The position numbers and the translations under genes are program-made. Under the pieces are notes generated by a model. The model had not been told where the DNA came from, searched no databases, and worked only from the letters and a program-made list of their open reading frames with translations. A stretch of 64,000 nt of DNA, taken from contig AP031354.1 in assembly GCA_037833965.1 (NCBI GenBank), positions 20,872,001 to 20,936,000 of the forward strand, given 5' to 3'. Every line of letters begins with the position of its first letter. The first letter of the stretch is position 1. The DNA comes from Marchantia polymorpha subsp. ruderalis (Eukaryota; Streptophyta; Marchantiopsida; Marchantiales; Marchantiaceae). Positions 9,931 to 22,256 of this stretch are shown in pieces.

Positions 9931-10221
9931 AATTCAGAGGCGTCGCTCCAGTCGAGCTGGAACATCAGTCGGGGATGGGATCCATCAGATACACAGCAGA
10001 AAGGAGTGAAGTGCAACCACTTTGTGCTGTGTGAAAGCAGCTTCAACGAGCCGTCCTGCCTCTAAAACCGAATCAAAGAGCAAGTCCGTCGTCGACGTAC
10101 TTGTACCTGGAGAAGGGACGGGACGGCAGGGAGAACAAGAAACAGAAAGCTAGCCCCGATTTTGAGTCACCGACGGGGAACTCGTACGTCCCTCACAGAA
10201 TCCTCGACGAGTTCATGTCAA
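9931..10221 (+). promoter_or_regulatory. Promoter/5' leader region of the peroxiredoxin gene
   Basis: This is the GC-balanced stretch between the AT-rich desert and the peroxiredoxin start codon. The coding frame stays open a short way upstream of the ATG (from 10162) but no in-frame ATG occurs there, so it is taken as leader. No convincing TATA box was identified. Confidence 0.4.
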
Positions 10222-11181
10222 ATGGCTCCCATATCCGAACTCGATACACTTCCTGACGGCCAACTCTTGTACATTGATGCTGAGGGTACTCTGCAGAAGG
10301 TTGGTGTACATGCATCCTGTAAAGACAAGAAAATTGTGATTTTCGGAGTTCCCGGAGCCTTCACGCCAACTTGCAGGTAAGTACGTCCAGGGAATTTCCT
10401 CACAATGCGTGCGGATACTCTCGATAGTACAATCCCTGCGAAATGTCCTGTCAGGATGCATGCTGGCTGAATGGCTTGTTTGACCGGTTTGGCTGTGCTA
10501 TGCTGCAGCCTGAAGCATGTCCCAGGTTTTCTCGAAAGAGGGCCAGAGCTCAAACAGTTGGGGGTAGCACACATTTTTTGCATTGCAGGTACCAGGCATT
10601 TAAACAGGCCCTTCTTTTCAGCACCACTAGACGACGCTTGTGTGAGCGCGTATGGCATCCTCTCAAATCGATAACACCTAATCTTCATACATGTTCGGTC
10701 CTTGAATTCTCGTTTCCCATATGACATGCGTGAAAAACACACCGCCAACTTTCGTCCTGGAAGTCATTATCAGCGTGATTCCTTTTGGCCGGAAGTCTGG
10801 GTCTTAGTACTTCTAGTGTAATCTTCGGTTCGCTTCAAGGCAGTCTTCTACACTAGTCATCACCAGTTCGAATCTGAATAAGCTCCTGAACAAGCTACAC
10901 GTTGGTTTGCAGTGAATGATCCGTTTGTGGTAAAAGAGTGGGCCAAGACGTACGAAGCCAACAGAGGAACCATTCAATTTCTCGCAGACGGATCTGCTAT
11001 CTACACAAAGGCTCTGGGCTTGGAGTTCGATTTAACAGACAAGGGTTTAGGAATGAGATCACGCCGGTACGCACTCTTCGTAGACAACCTTGTTGTCAAG
11101 AAAGCTAACATAGAAGAGGGGGGAAAGTTTGAGGTCTCAACGGCAGATGAGATTCTCAAGGCAGTAATGTCATGTTTCTAG
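10222..11181 (+). CDS. PRXII: Type II peroxiredoxin (atypical 2-Cys, cytosolic type), three exons
   Basis: Exons 10222-10376, 10509-10588 and 10913-11181 join to a 167-residue protein; introns are GT-AG with donors GTAAGT and GTACCA. The enzyme reduces H2O2 and alkyl hydroperoxides using thioredoxin or glutaredoxin. The peroxidatic Cys51 lies in FGVPGAFTPTCS and the second Cys76 in HIFCIAVNDPF, exactly the spacing of plant PRXIIB/C/D. The Arg-rich GMRSRRYALFVDN segment near the active site is also present. The ATG at 10222 (MAPISELD) fits the family's N-terminus; no transit peptide precedes it, so a cytosolic form is inferred instead of PRXIIE (plastid) or PRXIIF (mitochondrial). An extra Cys33 and a Cys two residues from the C-terminus are visible. 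Its 3' end faces the ceramide synthase gene. Confidence 0.95.
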
Positions 11182-11994
11182 GAGCTTTATTAAATGTGTG
11201 GAGTAGGTTAAGTAAGCTGATAAAAAAGTCACATCAAGAGCAGTTGATCTCGAGCGAGTTCAATTTGGCTCGATCCATAACATCCACAGAACATCAGATG
11301 ATGACGTGCTCATGATCTGAAGGTTCAACGAGTTTGGTAGGAATCAATTGCTATCTGTAACTGGGTCTGCGAGATAAAGCCTTCCTGCGGTCTTCTGTGA
11401 GTGGACTAAAAGCAGGGCCTCGACTGGACTGGCCATAATTGTATAATATCTACAGATGCCTTATATGCCGACCCACTTTCAACCATTCAGCACTTGGAAT
11501 TGGCGTCGTCTGTCTAGAGTATTGGTTCCTTGAGGCCGTTCACGATACCCTCACTGCTGGCACTTCTGTACAAGGAGCGAAACACACAACTTCAAACTCT
11601 TCTGAGGCAAAAGTTCTTGCAGCCAATGTGACTCTTCCGATCCAGTCTTAACATCTTGACCTGGATTTACTACAATGAGCTAACTATATCACCGCTGTGA
11701 TCCTCCGACTTCGCGCAAATTGGAACTTAAAAAATATTCTGCAGCCCGTATTCTACTTCACTAACTTTTTACTAGAATCTAGAATTATGTTAGATGGTGT
11801 TGAAGACCATCAATTTACGCACTGGACTTTAGGGTTTGGCTTCTCCGACAAGCCCTTGTCTTTTCTTGATTGCTGTCCAAAACAATTGAACTCTGTACAA
11901 GGAGCTGTGTCAGCCATGGTCATACGTTTCTATCGACCCCTTCGGAAACCAGGTGCCACTTGCTGAAACTTTCTTCATTCCGACATCAGTTGTT
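11182..11994. other. Convergent 3' region shared by peroxiredoxin (+) and ceramide synthase (-)
   Basis: About 810 bp separate the two stop codons. It should hold both 3' untranslated regions and polyadenylation signals; I could not place cleavage sites. Open frames at 11439-11651 and 11697-11966 match nothing recognisable. Confidence 0.5.
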
Positions 11995-14900
11995 CTAATC
12001 ATCATCTGAATCTGCAAACGAAAGACAACGTCAGTAAGCACACTATCTTTCTCAGATCATGGCCATCTCTTTCGACCTGGAATCACAATCAACTTGTTTT
12101 AAGATTTCAGAAGTCCTTCACGTTCACTCTGAATACAGAAAAGATAAAATAGCAACTCGTATAGTTCAACTAAGAAGATCTTCAATTACTGTACCTGAGC
12201 GAACGTCGTCCGGTATTCTTCCTTGCAGTTGCAACTGCCTGGATATCATTCGACAAATAAGCCACCACCAATAAATGTGAATGATGAGTAGTGTCAAAAG
12301 CAGAGTATTGAATGCATAGTACTGGATCGTATGTAAGGGATTGGATTTGTCCAAATGCTCGATAATATCAAGGCTGCACAGAAATCGCCACAGAAGTCTG
12401 TCAGCATGAAGTGCAAGGATAACACCCAAGTTCTTATATAGAATACTCATATCCGCTCTGTAACTCATTACGAGCAGTTCAGAAAGAACGCTGAAACAGC
12501 CAGCAGGCCCTCTTCACAACATTGTCGATAAAACAAAAAAAACAGGTATGAAAAGAACTACCTTCAATCAGGCTACTTCTAGGCCAGATCAGCTATATCA
12601 AGCTTGCAGAACTATGTCCGACTTACCGCTGCCTTCAACAACATGTCATCTGATCATAAGTCAACTTTCAGAGAGAGGTGTGTCGAAAACCTGGTGCTTC
12701 TGATTATCCAGAAGGGGAAGTACACGAGACGAAGAAGACCCCATGAAAGTGCGAATAGTCCAAAAAGTACAGAGGCGCCAAGCTCACTCCCGCTGTACTT
12801 GCAAAGTTTGGCGGACTCCAAAAAAATATCACTCACATCGTGCAGCACGAGCACTATTGAACCAACTCGGAAGGATCTGAGATTATGAACATGCAACAAG
12901 TTGGGAAAATAAGCAAGTCATCGAGGAGAAATCAGTTTATGGCTCCGAAACTGTCAGCCGGAGCGTTCAACCCTTTCCTGTTTCACATGTCCGATAACTA
13001 CGACATACGTGTAGTTATCGAACGTTCACTATTATTTCACTATACAACTAAGTACTCGACAGCATAAGTGCACTATCCTCGAATTAGTCATATACATATT
13101 CATCCAAAGCTTTGTCAGGCTTGTTGAATTGATAAATAGGCTCCCCAAGGTGACAAAAATGAAATACGATAGAGGAAAAACGTCAGAAATCTTCTGTCTC
13201 ATAGTGAAGCGAAATCCCTTATTCAAATTACACCGTACATCTCTCACAAGTTCAAAGCCTGACTGAAATGAGAGAAATACATACCCAGTGATGTATGAAA
13301 ACCCTATTAGAGAGATAGTAATAATGTGATGACTCATCATAACCGCAAAATCTTTTCTTCGAGTTTCCCAAAACAGGAGGGCGGCGACACTGAACACGTA
13401 GAAGCCGCACTGAAGTGTATAGAGAACTTTCAGTTGAAACCTAGCCGTCTCAATCAAACACCAACCATCTGTCAGACCGCAGGCGTGACCAGAATATGAA
13501 AGGGATCAGGGTCGATTTTGCAAAACTTGTCATCTGTATTCAACAACGAAAAGAAACGATCTTGGAAAGACCTCAAAACACTTCCAATAGAGGACCCATG
13601 CACCGGTACCAAGGGGAAGTAGTAGATTTAAGCGCTTATCGCTACTGTGAAGAAAGCACTTAATTCTACCTGCATTTTGTCATCACTCAATCTCTGGTTG
13701 AAAGCCGCTCTAGCCGCAATAAATGACAGCGTGATTTGACAACTTCTCTATGGCTAAGAGACAATCAGGGAGTCGAAAAGAAGCAACGCGGTCACGATTT
13801 AACGTTCGTTTGAAGACCTTAGAAACCTGCGTCCACACTAGCTTCAGATTAAGGGATTTAATGAAGCGGGTTCATTTCTTTACTTGGCAGTTTATTTTCA
13901 GTGGCTCATGGCAAACTGATGCTTGAAGCAAGAAGGGACGATCAGTCTTCTCGGATCCTTACAAATTTTGGACACGCTGGACAAGCGGAGGAAACGCCGT
14001 CCTTGCACAAGTGACCTCAACACAGGGGTCATCATACTCAGTAGTCGAGCCCACGGTTCTATCATATTCAGTATAGCAATCAGAGTGATTTATTATCAGA
14101 GCTCCAGTACTTCCTTTTCTTCCACCTGACACATCAAAGCCTGAGCTCATGTGCCCTGTAATAGTTATAAACTGATGTACTATTTCGGTGCATGATTTAC
14201 ATGCTTCTTTTCACCTCGCAAATACGAGACGAGCAAATATACTGGAAAGTGGACAAACAAAGTAGTCCTTCAGGTCGACAGCTGGACGGTAAAAGATTCA
14301 CTCGTTCGATCATTAGAAGACCCCTAGTCCAAAGAAGCAATCAATGGCATCACAGAAACTTACTTCAAAGATTGGTTGGGCCATCCATGCCAGAAGGCAT
14401 TGGTATTCCCAAACCATGGCTCTTTATAGGTGACGAGCAGCGCAAGGACAACAGTCGCCGTGTAATAAGTTAACTTCCAAGCAGATTCCATAAACTTTGG
14501 AATTTTCTTTCGGCGTGAATCTCTTACTATTTTTTTCAGATTATTCTCACCATCTGGAAATATAGCCCTCTCTGCAAGCCTCTGAAAAACGTTCATAAAG
14601 GCAAAGAGTTAGCGCAACTTTCCTGTAAACATTAAGCCAGTATCGTTAATTTTAAAACAAGTAGCAAGCGATTTTGAAGACAAATGACATTCCTTGATCC
14701 GTCCCACACCACGGTTTTGTTTTGTATGGAGCTGAAGTTTCCTTTTTCATTAAACATACATAAGTACAGCTTAACTTTGTCCAGGAGGTCTGATTCATGT
14801 ACAAGGCTAAATTCGGGAGCAATTTGCAAATTACAAACTTCTCGATCACAACCAGCACCCGGTCCTTATCATTTGAACTACCACCGTAGACTGTAGAGCA

Positions 14901-15743
14901 GATATACCCGGACTTGAGCGAGAATGCAGAATTTTAAAGTACTGAAATCAAGCAGGTAAGACAGAGAAGGACAAATTTGCAAGAAAACAGGTGCACATGG
15001 TAGCTGCAGTCACCCACAGATCGCTCAAGAGTAGCAGAAGAATGCTGTACAAATGTATTGAGTATTCATGGATAGACAAAAACTATTATCTGAAAAACTC
15101 TGCAAGTTGGCATTGCGTGACATCGAAGGCTGCTGTATTGACGGAAAGAATGCACGTATCAGGATACTAATGAGGCGGTTTCAGTATCATCGGTGGACCT
15201 TTAAAAGGTCAAATCTTCACGTGAAAGATAGCTTGGATCTCAATCCGCAACAACTTACTCCACGCTTATTCCCAGTACAAAATTTGAAGAGCTATAGGAG
15301 GCGGACGAGAGAGAATGTACAGCTGTGGCAAAAGAGCAGTTTGACACTGCTGCGGGTCAAGAGATCTCGCCACGCTCTGATCCCGCTTATTTTGCACCTA
15401 AGATCCAAGGTACTGGAGCTTTTGTAGAGTCCCAGAAGAATATGAAAATGCACGGAGTGATGCGTAAATCATATGATTGTGAGCAGCAAGACGATACAAA
15501 ATTTACAGATAAGAATAAGGCAGAGATGTGCGTCGGGTGGAAGAAGATGATCGCAAGACACGACGCTTAGAGGAACCGAGTGCAATTCGAAACCGGAAGT
15601 ACCTGAAAGACGCAAGAGTCGAGAAGAAAGCGGGCCAGAGGACACGCGAGGGCAGCGAAGCAAACCAGAGAATAGTCCTGCCATTGAGGATGGCTCTCAG
15701 CCTCCCACATTGCCTCCATATTCCTCGATCCCCCAGCCCACAT
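11995..15743 (-). CDS. LOH: Ceramide synthase (LAG1/LOH family), six exons
   Basis: Minus-strand exons 15743-15603, 14581-14364, 13440-13285, 12876-12691, 12373-12195 and 12011-11995 join without frame breaks to 298 residues, close to plant LOH proteins. The ER enzyme N-acylates sphingoid bases with acyl-CoA to make ceramide. The TLC domain carries the Lag1 motif: His157-His158 in MMSHHIITI and His184-Asp185 with Asp188 in LHDVSDIFLESAK. FWETRRKDF, YKEPWF and HIYWWWLICRM match the family, with several hydrophobic membrane spans. The acidic C-terminus RSDSDDD comes from a 17-nt last exon. An in-frame TAG lies just upstream of the first ATG (15743); the third codon option, ATG 15719, has the better context (A at -3, G at +4) and would remove eight residues. 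No homeobox-like domain, as usual in plants. Confidence 0.93.
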
Positions 15744-17400
15744 TGGGTGCACCTACACAGGTCGCCTATGGGTCGGCCGACACCACCCGTCCATAAGACG
15801 GCAAGTCGATCACTGCACTGCACTTCTCTTCTCGACTCTCTCAGAACACGAGAAACCACCTCATGCCCCGTCTGCGACGAGAGTCCTGCCTCGCTGATCC
15901 GTCAAGGCCACCCCACCGCAGCCGATGCAGCCGCCCGCCCGCCCATAATCATCAGGATCGCTGTCTCAGCGCCACCATCCTAGTCGTTCTCCTGATACCC
16001 GACTGACGTCGCTGCCTCTGCATCCCTGGGGGCCGTCTGGCTGCGGCAGTCAGTCGCTCGCTCGCTCGCTCGGCAGCCAGAGCTCGAACTCGCTCTCGGC
16101 TCTCGAACTCTCGAACTATTCGTGGGCCAGCTGTAACTCGTAACTTAACCTCGCCGCAGCCGCTGGGCCTCGACGATCGCTCTCCTTCTCCTTTCCTCTC
16201 CTTTCCTTCTCTTCGGGGGGCGGTCCGCTGGCTCTTGGGACCGCGTTCTCCAATGGGACAAAAGTGCGCACAATGCGAATGAGCAGCGATCTAAAACGGG
16301 ATAAAAGTCCCCACGAGCGTGGCAAAAGTACCAAAAGAGCACAAGGGAATGTACAAAAGGTAGTTTGTGTGCCAATGCTCGTTCTGCGTAACGGTCTAGC
16401 GCCTTGCTAGGGGGACTGGGTTGCAATGGGGCGAAGGGGCTAAGGGAGGGAGCAATGCCCAGCACCCAGAAGATGTAGTGGACATGGACATGGACATGGG
16501 TCCTCTCGTCTGTGCTTCGCTTCGACTCCAAGATCTCGACTTGGAGATCTGGTCAGACGGCCATTTTCACAAATGTTTGTTAAAAGTACTCTATCTTTCA
16601 TTTAACCCTGCACGACGAAAAATACGAATTGTAGTGTGTGTGTGAGTGTGTTCACGTCCTTTATTTTTTCACTTTCTGGTACGAGCATCCGTGTCCATGG
16701 ATCTCTTCCCAAAGGTCGTCTCCAACAAGTCCAGGCCAAGAACGTGAGCGTGAAGCATCCGCGCTGCCTTTTTTCGAATGATTCCAACGATGTGCTGCAA
16801 TGCGCCGTGCTCCCCTAAGTAGGCATCACCCCACATTTACCCGACTCGAAGACCCGGTGAGTTTCTCCCTCCACGGTAAAGAGTCCAGATGACATGCTTG
16901 CATATTATATTCGTGTGATTCATTTCGTTCCAGGAGACGAAACTGGCTGCTTCTCACTTCTTCCCACTAAATCAGAGGGTTACATCTTTTATGTGGCAGT
17001 TACCCCTTCCCATGTAGCGAGTGCAGGGTGCTTCTGCTCTCGATTAAAGCGTAAAGTATCCATCTGAGATGTGTTCAGATGAGATTTATGACTGGGCCGC
17101 ACTCGCAATCGTGTTCCGTTCATTCATTTTTGTCCTCGGGGTGACTTCCATTCGTGAAGTTTTCATTTCCTTTAGACGAGCTACAGCTTAAAGTTTGGTG
17201 CAGATAATTATATCTGGACCAATAAACTGGAGGAAGGAATTGACAAACTAACTGCTGTAGGTCAAGAGAAGACTTAAGAAACTCACGGAGCATGCACTCA
17301 GTCACTGGGCTCTCACATGTTTGGATTCTCTATGTCGGCTACAGATTCTGTGGGTCACCTCTCTGTAACATGACAATATTCAGAAATAAAGAAATAGTAA
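15744..17400. promoter_or_regulatory. Upstream region of the ceramide synthase gene
   Basis: GC-balanced, with a (CTCG)n microsatellite at about 16055-16072 and a CT-rich stretch near 16180-16215, as is common in plant 5' leaders. Open frames here lie in overlapping phases on both strands and match nothing. No TATA box could be assigned. From about 17400 the DNA becomes AT-rich. Confidence 0.4.
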
Positions 17401-19740
17401 TCTTGCAAAAACTAAAAAGTATTCAATGTAAGTAGAAAGAGGAGGCTACGTACTGAAGCGAAAGGATGCCAAGAAACAAAAAGGCCTTACATGGATCAAT
17501 ACAAACGAGTAACTGGGGTAGATTCGAATATCATGAAAAAGGTATATGTAATATTCCAGGTAAGATGTATGAGAGAGGATGGATTACGTATTTTCCAGTT
17601 ATGCTATAAACTTTGTAATTTCAGTATCAATAGCAAGTTTTCTCTTTAAGCATTCAAAAATATTCACACAAATCAAGGAAAATCATTAAAATTAAATAAA
17701 TTCAACTAAAAAAAAACCATGAAGGATAATTTAAGGCTAAATTTGATAAGTTTTCATAGAAAACTACGGTACAAAATTTTATGACCCCATGGACATAAAC
17801 TACTTTTCCCCATATATAGAGACATCTTTATTAATTTCTGTTTGAAAAAAAAAAAAAACAACACTCAAGGATGTAAAACACAGAATGAAAGCATACAAAC
17901 ATGTCAATTACTATGTCTCATAGAATTATGAGGTTTTTTATAATATAAAGAGTGAATCTGCTTAATGTTATTTTATCAAATATATTCAAATGATACATCA
18001 ATTTCATTCACTTTGGAAGGTGTTTTGCAATTTGTTGATATAATCAAATATATATATCATCGAAATTTTATTAACATATTTGTTTCAATCTGTTAGGATT
18101 TTTGAAACTTTGTTCAATAACATGATTACTCATCTTTCTATAAAGCATTTCCATTCAAGCTTCAACCAACCAAAAGTCAAAATATGCAAAGAAATTAAGT
18201 TTTGTTACTCTAGCTTTAGATCTACATGAAATTTTGCCTTAAATTTTGAGATAATCGTGAGCAATGATGTAGAAATTGCCATCCTTAATTTAATGAAATG
18301 CCATTCTTCTTCTTTGATTGTATTTCAAACATTCTTCTGTCACCATATAAAGTATCATGAAAAAGTTCTCAAACTTATCTGGTATCATCTTGTAGACAGG
18401 TTTAAATTGCATAGCGTGTAGTACTTAAGTGTTAAGAATCACAATCATATCATATGATAATTCTTTTAAATTATTATTTTCAAAACAATTAGATTGATAA
18501 TATTTTTTTATATCGTATATGATTCAGGATATAATCCTCATTAACACTATATGATTCTTGCTACTACTTTTTTCATTGATTTGATTGTAATATGTGATAA
18601 TTTTACTCTTTATACCAATTTACAATCATTCAATCATTTCTAACATATGCTTTATTTCAGATTGAATTATAATTAAATACTTGTTCCAAAAAATAAAAAA
18701 TATTACAAAATAGCAGAATTTTGTAATAATATAAACAAGGTATGTAATGTCAAATGAAAACATGACGGATTTAGATATAAGAACTACCTTAGTGAAAATT
18801 TCACTTTTTTAAAAAAAATGTTCAGCACATTGATATTTTTTACATTTTTGATATTGTATGAAATTCTCATAACAGAATTAAATAGATGAAAGAATTATTA
18901 TATAAATTTAAATATTTTTATATAAGTTTTCATATATCTTTAAAATTTTAAATATTTAGTTATGATTAAGTAAGTTTAAATGAAAATCATGAACTAAAAT
19001 TAGATTTTGAATGAAACCAAAAAATTTACAAGAATGTTTTTTATATATATTTGAATTATAAGACATTATAAGACATAACTATTATTTCCATTAAAAAGCT
19101 AAAAGGTGAAAGAAAGTTGAATCTTGTGAGGATATTTTTTACTTTAAAAGTTGGCATAAAATTTAATAATTTTTTTCCTTGGAAATATATATATTCAATT
19201 GTGATCACAATCTTAAGTTTCATATATATAATGATTTACATAAATTAAAGTCACAAATTTGATATAATCATATAAATATAACACATAAATTAATTTTACA
19301 CAAATGAATTCATGCGATGATATTTTTAATTTAAATTGATATCTCCAAATATTTATAAAACTTAATTTTAAAATCAAAAAATTTCTTCAAAAAATGATTT
19401 TGAAATAAATTTGCATAAAGCTTAAACCATAATGAAATTTTTTTGGAAAAAAATATTGAATGTTAAATTCTTTAGTTTGAAATGATATAAAATTATATCT
19501 TGGATTTTAAAAAATTTATAAATTCATTTAAAGCATTGTGTACATGTAGACATTAGAATAAAAGAATGAAACACAAGAATATTTCCATACCAAAAAATTA
19601 TGTGGCTTATTAATAAGATCTACATGTATAAAAACAACGGAAGCGATTGGTTATCACTGAGTTTAGGTTGATTATACCTCACCTTAATTAACTTCACAGA
19701 AGAGAGGTATGTGATTGGTTAGAGGGAAACAAAAAAGCTT
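17401..19740. other. AT-rich intergenic DNA
   Basis: Very high A+T with many homopolymer runs (for example about 17846-17859) and no open frame above about 60 codons. Nothing recognisable. Confidence 0.6.
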
Positions 19741-19759
19741 TCGATACCTTGCAAGGACA

Positions 19760-20010
19760 GGGATGGGACGGGATATATAATCTTCGCGGGGACAAGGAAA
19801 GGAGGAGATCAGAATTAGTGCACAACATGAAAAGCATATGGAAATGAGATTGGACGGAGTATACAATTTTTCCGGGTACAGTGGAAAGAAGAAGAATCAA
19901 AATTAGTGCACAACATGGAGCAAGATTGGATGGAAATATAGTTTTTGCGGGTTAGTGAAAAAAGAGTAAATTAGAAGTGGTGCAGAGCATGGAAGCATAT
20001 GGCAGCGAGA
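19760..20010. repeat. Three-unit diverged tandem repeat, about 75-90 bp per unit
   Basis: Units start near 19760, 19848 and 19923. Each runs from a GGATGG/TTGGACGG-like block through an AT core (GATATATAAT, AGTATACAAT, AAATATAGTT) and a CGGG block to AATTAGTGCACAACATGG or a variant; ATTAGTGCACAACATG is exact in units 1 and 2. Units 1 and 3 both contain AAGCATATGG. The flanks do not share the pattern. Confidence 0.7.
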
Positions 20011-20847
20011 AGATGGCACTTTGATTCCTGACATGGAGGAATTCATAAGATTGAGTGTGGGATAGGGTTAGAATTGACTAGATTGCAATCAAAGCGCAGT
20101 GTCGTATTGAATGTAGGACCAATCAAATTTAGCTTGAGTGTGAAATCTACTTTTGCGCTTAAATGAAGTGAAGGGCTGGGGAGTGTTATAATGTGCAATG
20201 AAAGTTTGATAGGCAGCTCCAGCTCACATTTATGATACAACCCCTGATGTAGATTGATGCAAATTCATGGTTCTAGTTCGCTTCACCGCCAAAGTTCTCC
20301 TACACAACATTGGACGTTGCGCTATTAACTATGCAAGCTTACGCGTTGGATAAGGACTACGCCATAGTGATTTAAGCACATACGCATGGTTGGTAGCAAG
20401 AAAGATGGAGCTTTCAAGGCACTCTATCTTGTGTGTTTCCACAGGATCAAATCAATTGTCCATGAAGATACTCTCTAGAGCAACACACCCAACTGTATCA
20501 CTAGATGTCAATTCAAAACAAAGATCAACGGCATGAATAGTCAACAAAGAAGAAGCACAAGCCCAACTTGTATGAGCGATACAAGTCCAATTTGTCCAAC
20601 ATAATCATGACGTCATTCTACATCTCATCGTCCATCCGCAAGGACGCGCCCTAGGAGATCAACAAGAAACAAAGCTTACTTTCAATTTTGCTAGTGTTAC
20701 GACTAGTTGAATTGTTACGACGTTACGGCAGAATGAAATCATACTTACAACAACAACAACAAAATCTGAAACTTACGTTAAAAGAAGCGCTTTTGAATAA
20801 TTGCATACAAGTCAAATTGCTACTGATGCAACCAATATTTCATCCAA
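20011..20847. other. Unassigned DNA upstream of the MULE relic
   Basis: Moderate AT content with a (CAA)n run near 20750-20760. It may include the degraded 5' part of the neighbouring MULE, but no conserved motif is readable. Terminal inverted repeats were not found. Confidence 0.35.
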
Positions 20848-22256
20848 ATGGACGATGAGAAGAAATTAACCCACATTTTGCCTTTGACAAAGATGATTTT
20901 TAATAAGTATATTGCCCATCATGTCTTTTCACTTGATGCAAACTACAAAACAAACAAGTATGACCTACCCTTACTGCACGTTGTTTCTATGACCGCTATC
21001 ACCAACATCTTTACCTTTGCCAATTGCTTTTTGCGGCAGAAGAAGGAACACTCATGTGGATGCTCAGCAAAATTAAAAAGGTTTTCAATGATTTTGGTGT
21101 TTTCTAATAACAACTTTTGTCACGGATCCAGAACTTGCATTAATAACCGAGTTGGACGTTGTTTCCAAACGTGGACATGTTGTTATGTTGCCAGCACATC
21201 ATCAAAAACATATTTGCAAGATAGAAAAGTAACTTTCCAACTGAAGAAGATTGGCAATAGCTTTTGGATGCTTGAAATGTGCTAGTCAAATCTACAAACA
21301 TCGAAGCCTTTGATGCACAACTTGCTGTTAGCCCGACACTTTTTCCGCAATTTCCATGAATTATATCAAAGATGTTTGGTTTCTTTAGAAGGAAAGATAG
21401 ATACAATTTTTGCCTTGTTGATGCAATATTCATTATTTTGATGCAATTTTTGTTGTATTAACATTGTTTAGCTGATTTTAACAAGTTTGTCGTTGTGTTT
21501 CTACGCTGTAAGAAGCATTACCGACATTCCTCCACCTCGCACATGAAGAGTGCGCATGCGGCGCTGAAAAAATGGTTGAGTTACTCTACATGTGATCTTT
21601 TGTTAGTGGATACTGCGCTACAGCCTGCGTGCAACGGCCAACTTGCGATAGTTATCCAGCAAAAACAAGAGAATGTGCCATCGAAAAAATGCAACTTGGA
21701 CCTTTGTTTCGCAATGTTTTTGGCAAATTTTCAGTTGAAGGCCTAAAACAAGCGTACAAGCAGTTAAAATGATCAATCCATCATCAGCTGAGCAAAAGAA
21801 GTGTGAGTGTGTTTCCTCAACAACAATGTGCATTTCTTGTAAGCACGCATTTCAACGCATTTTCTTAACAACAATGGGCATTCCATGTAAGCACGCATTT
21901 CAGGTTCGTATGTTGACTTTTTCGGTGAGAGAGTTTGATCAGCAATGGTTGTTAGTACAACCTATGCTTTACACAATTTGATCCAGCACCGACTCTAGAT
22001 GCTGCGCTGCGGATGATAGTTGATCAATATATCCACGCAACTCCACATCGCCTGCGCGTGCTACTTGATTATATTAAAGCAGTGTTTGTGGTTGAGATAC
22101 GAGAGACTGCGAACGCATCAACGCGCGAATGACCGATCGGTTTAACATGCAAGTTGTCTTCTGAGTTTGAACAAGCTAAGGATCAACAGCGACAACAACG
22201 GCGGTATGATCGATGCAAGCATTTGGGACATAATGTAAGATCTTGCAATACTAAAC
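20848..22256 (+). pseudogene. Decayed Mutator-like (MULE) transposase
   Basis: Fragments in several plus-strand frames follow the MULE transposase order. 20848-21060 encodes VFSLDANYKTNKYDLPLLHVV, matching the conserved first catalytic Asp region (DATYKTNKY in relatives), followed by FCFLxxxKEH. The frame then shifts, and VTDPELALITELDVV (from 21118) resembles the second Asp block (VTDRELALMNAI). 21495-21746 carries SHMKSAHAALKKWLSYSTCDLL, the SRVESAHxALKRxL block. 21769-21900 has a SWIM-like zinc motif (CECVSSTTMCISCKHAF), tandemly duplicated, and about 22205-22245 a zinc-knuckle-like CKHLGHNVRSC. Stops and frameshifts separate the pieces. The related host family FAR1/FHY3 descends from MULEs, but the breaks make a dead transposon the likelier reading. 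Confidence 0.8.

Noticed and set aside
10162..10221. N-terminal extension of the peroxiredoxin frame
   Set aside because: The extension starts at TTG, not ATG. The family's N-terminus fits ATG 10222, and no transit-peptide start codon exists upstream in frame.
16602..16787. 61-codon frame with TCWRRPLGRDPW-like peptide
   Set aside because: No family match, no splice partner, and an overlapping frame on the other strand.
19760..20010. CRISPR-like or regularly spaced repeat array
   Set aside because: Units are contiguous and diverged, without constant repeats and unique spacers, and the DNA is eukaryotic.
20848..21285. Domesticated FAR1/FHY3-type gene instead of a transposon relic
   Set aside because: Several frameshifts and stops separate the conserved blocks, so no functional protein can be made.
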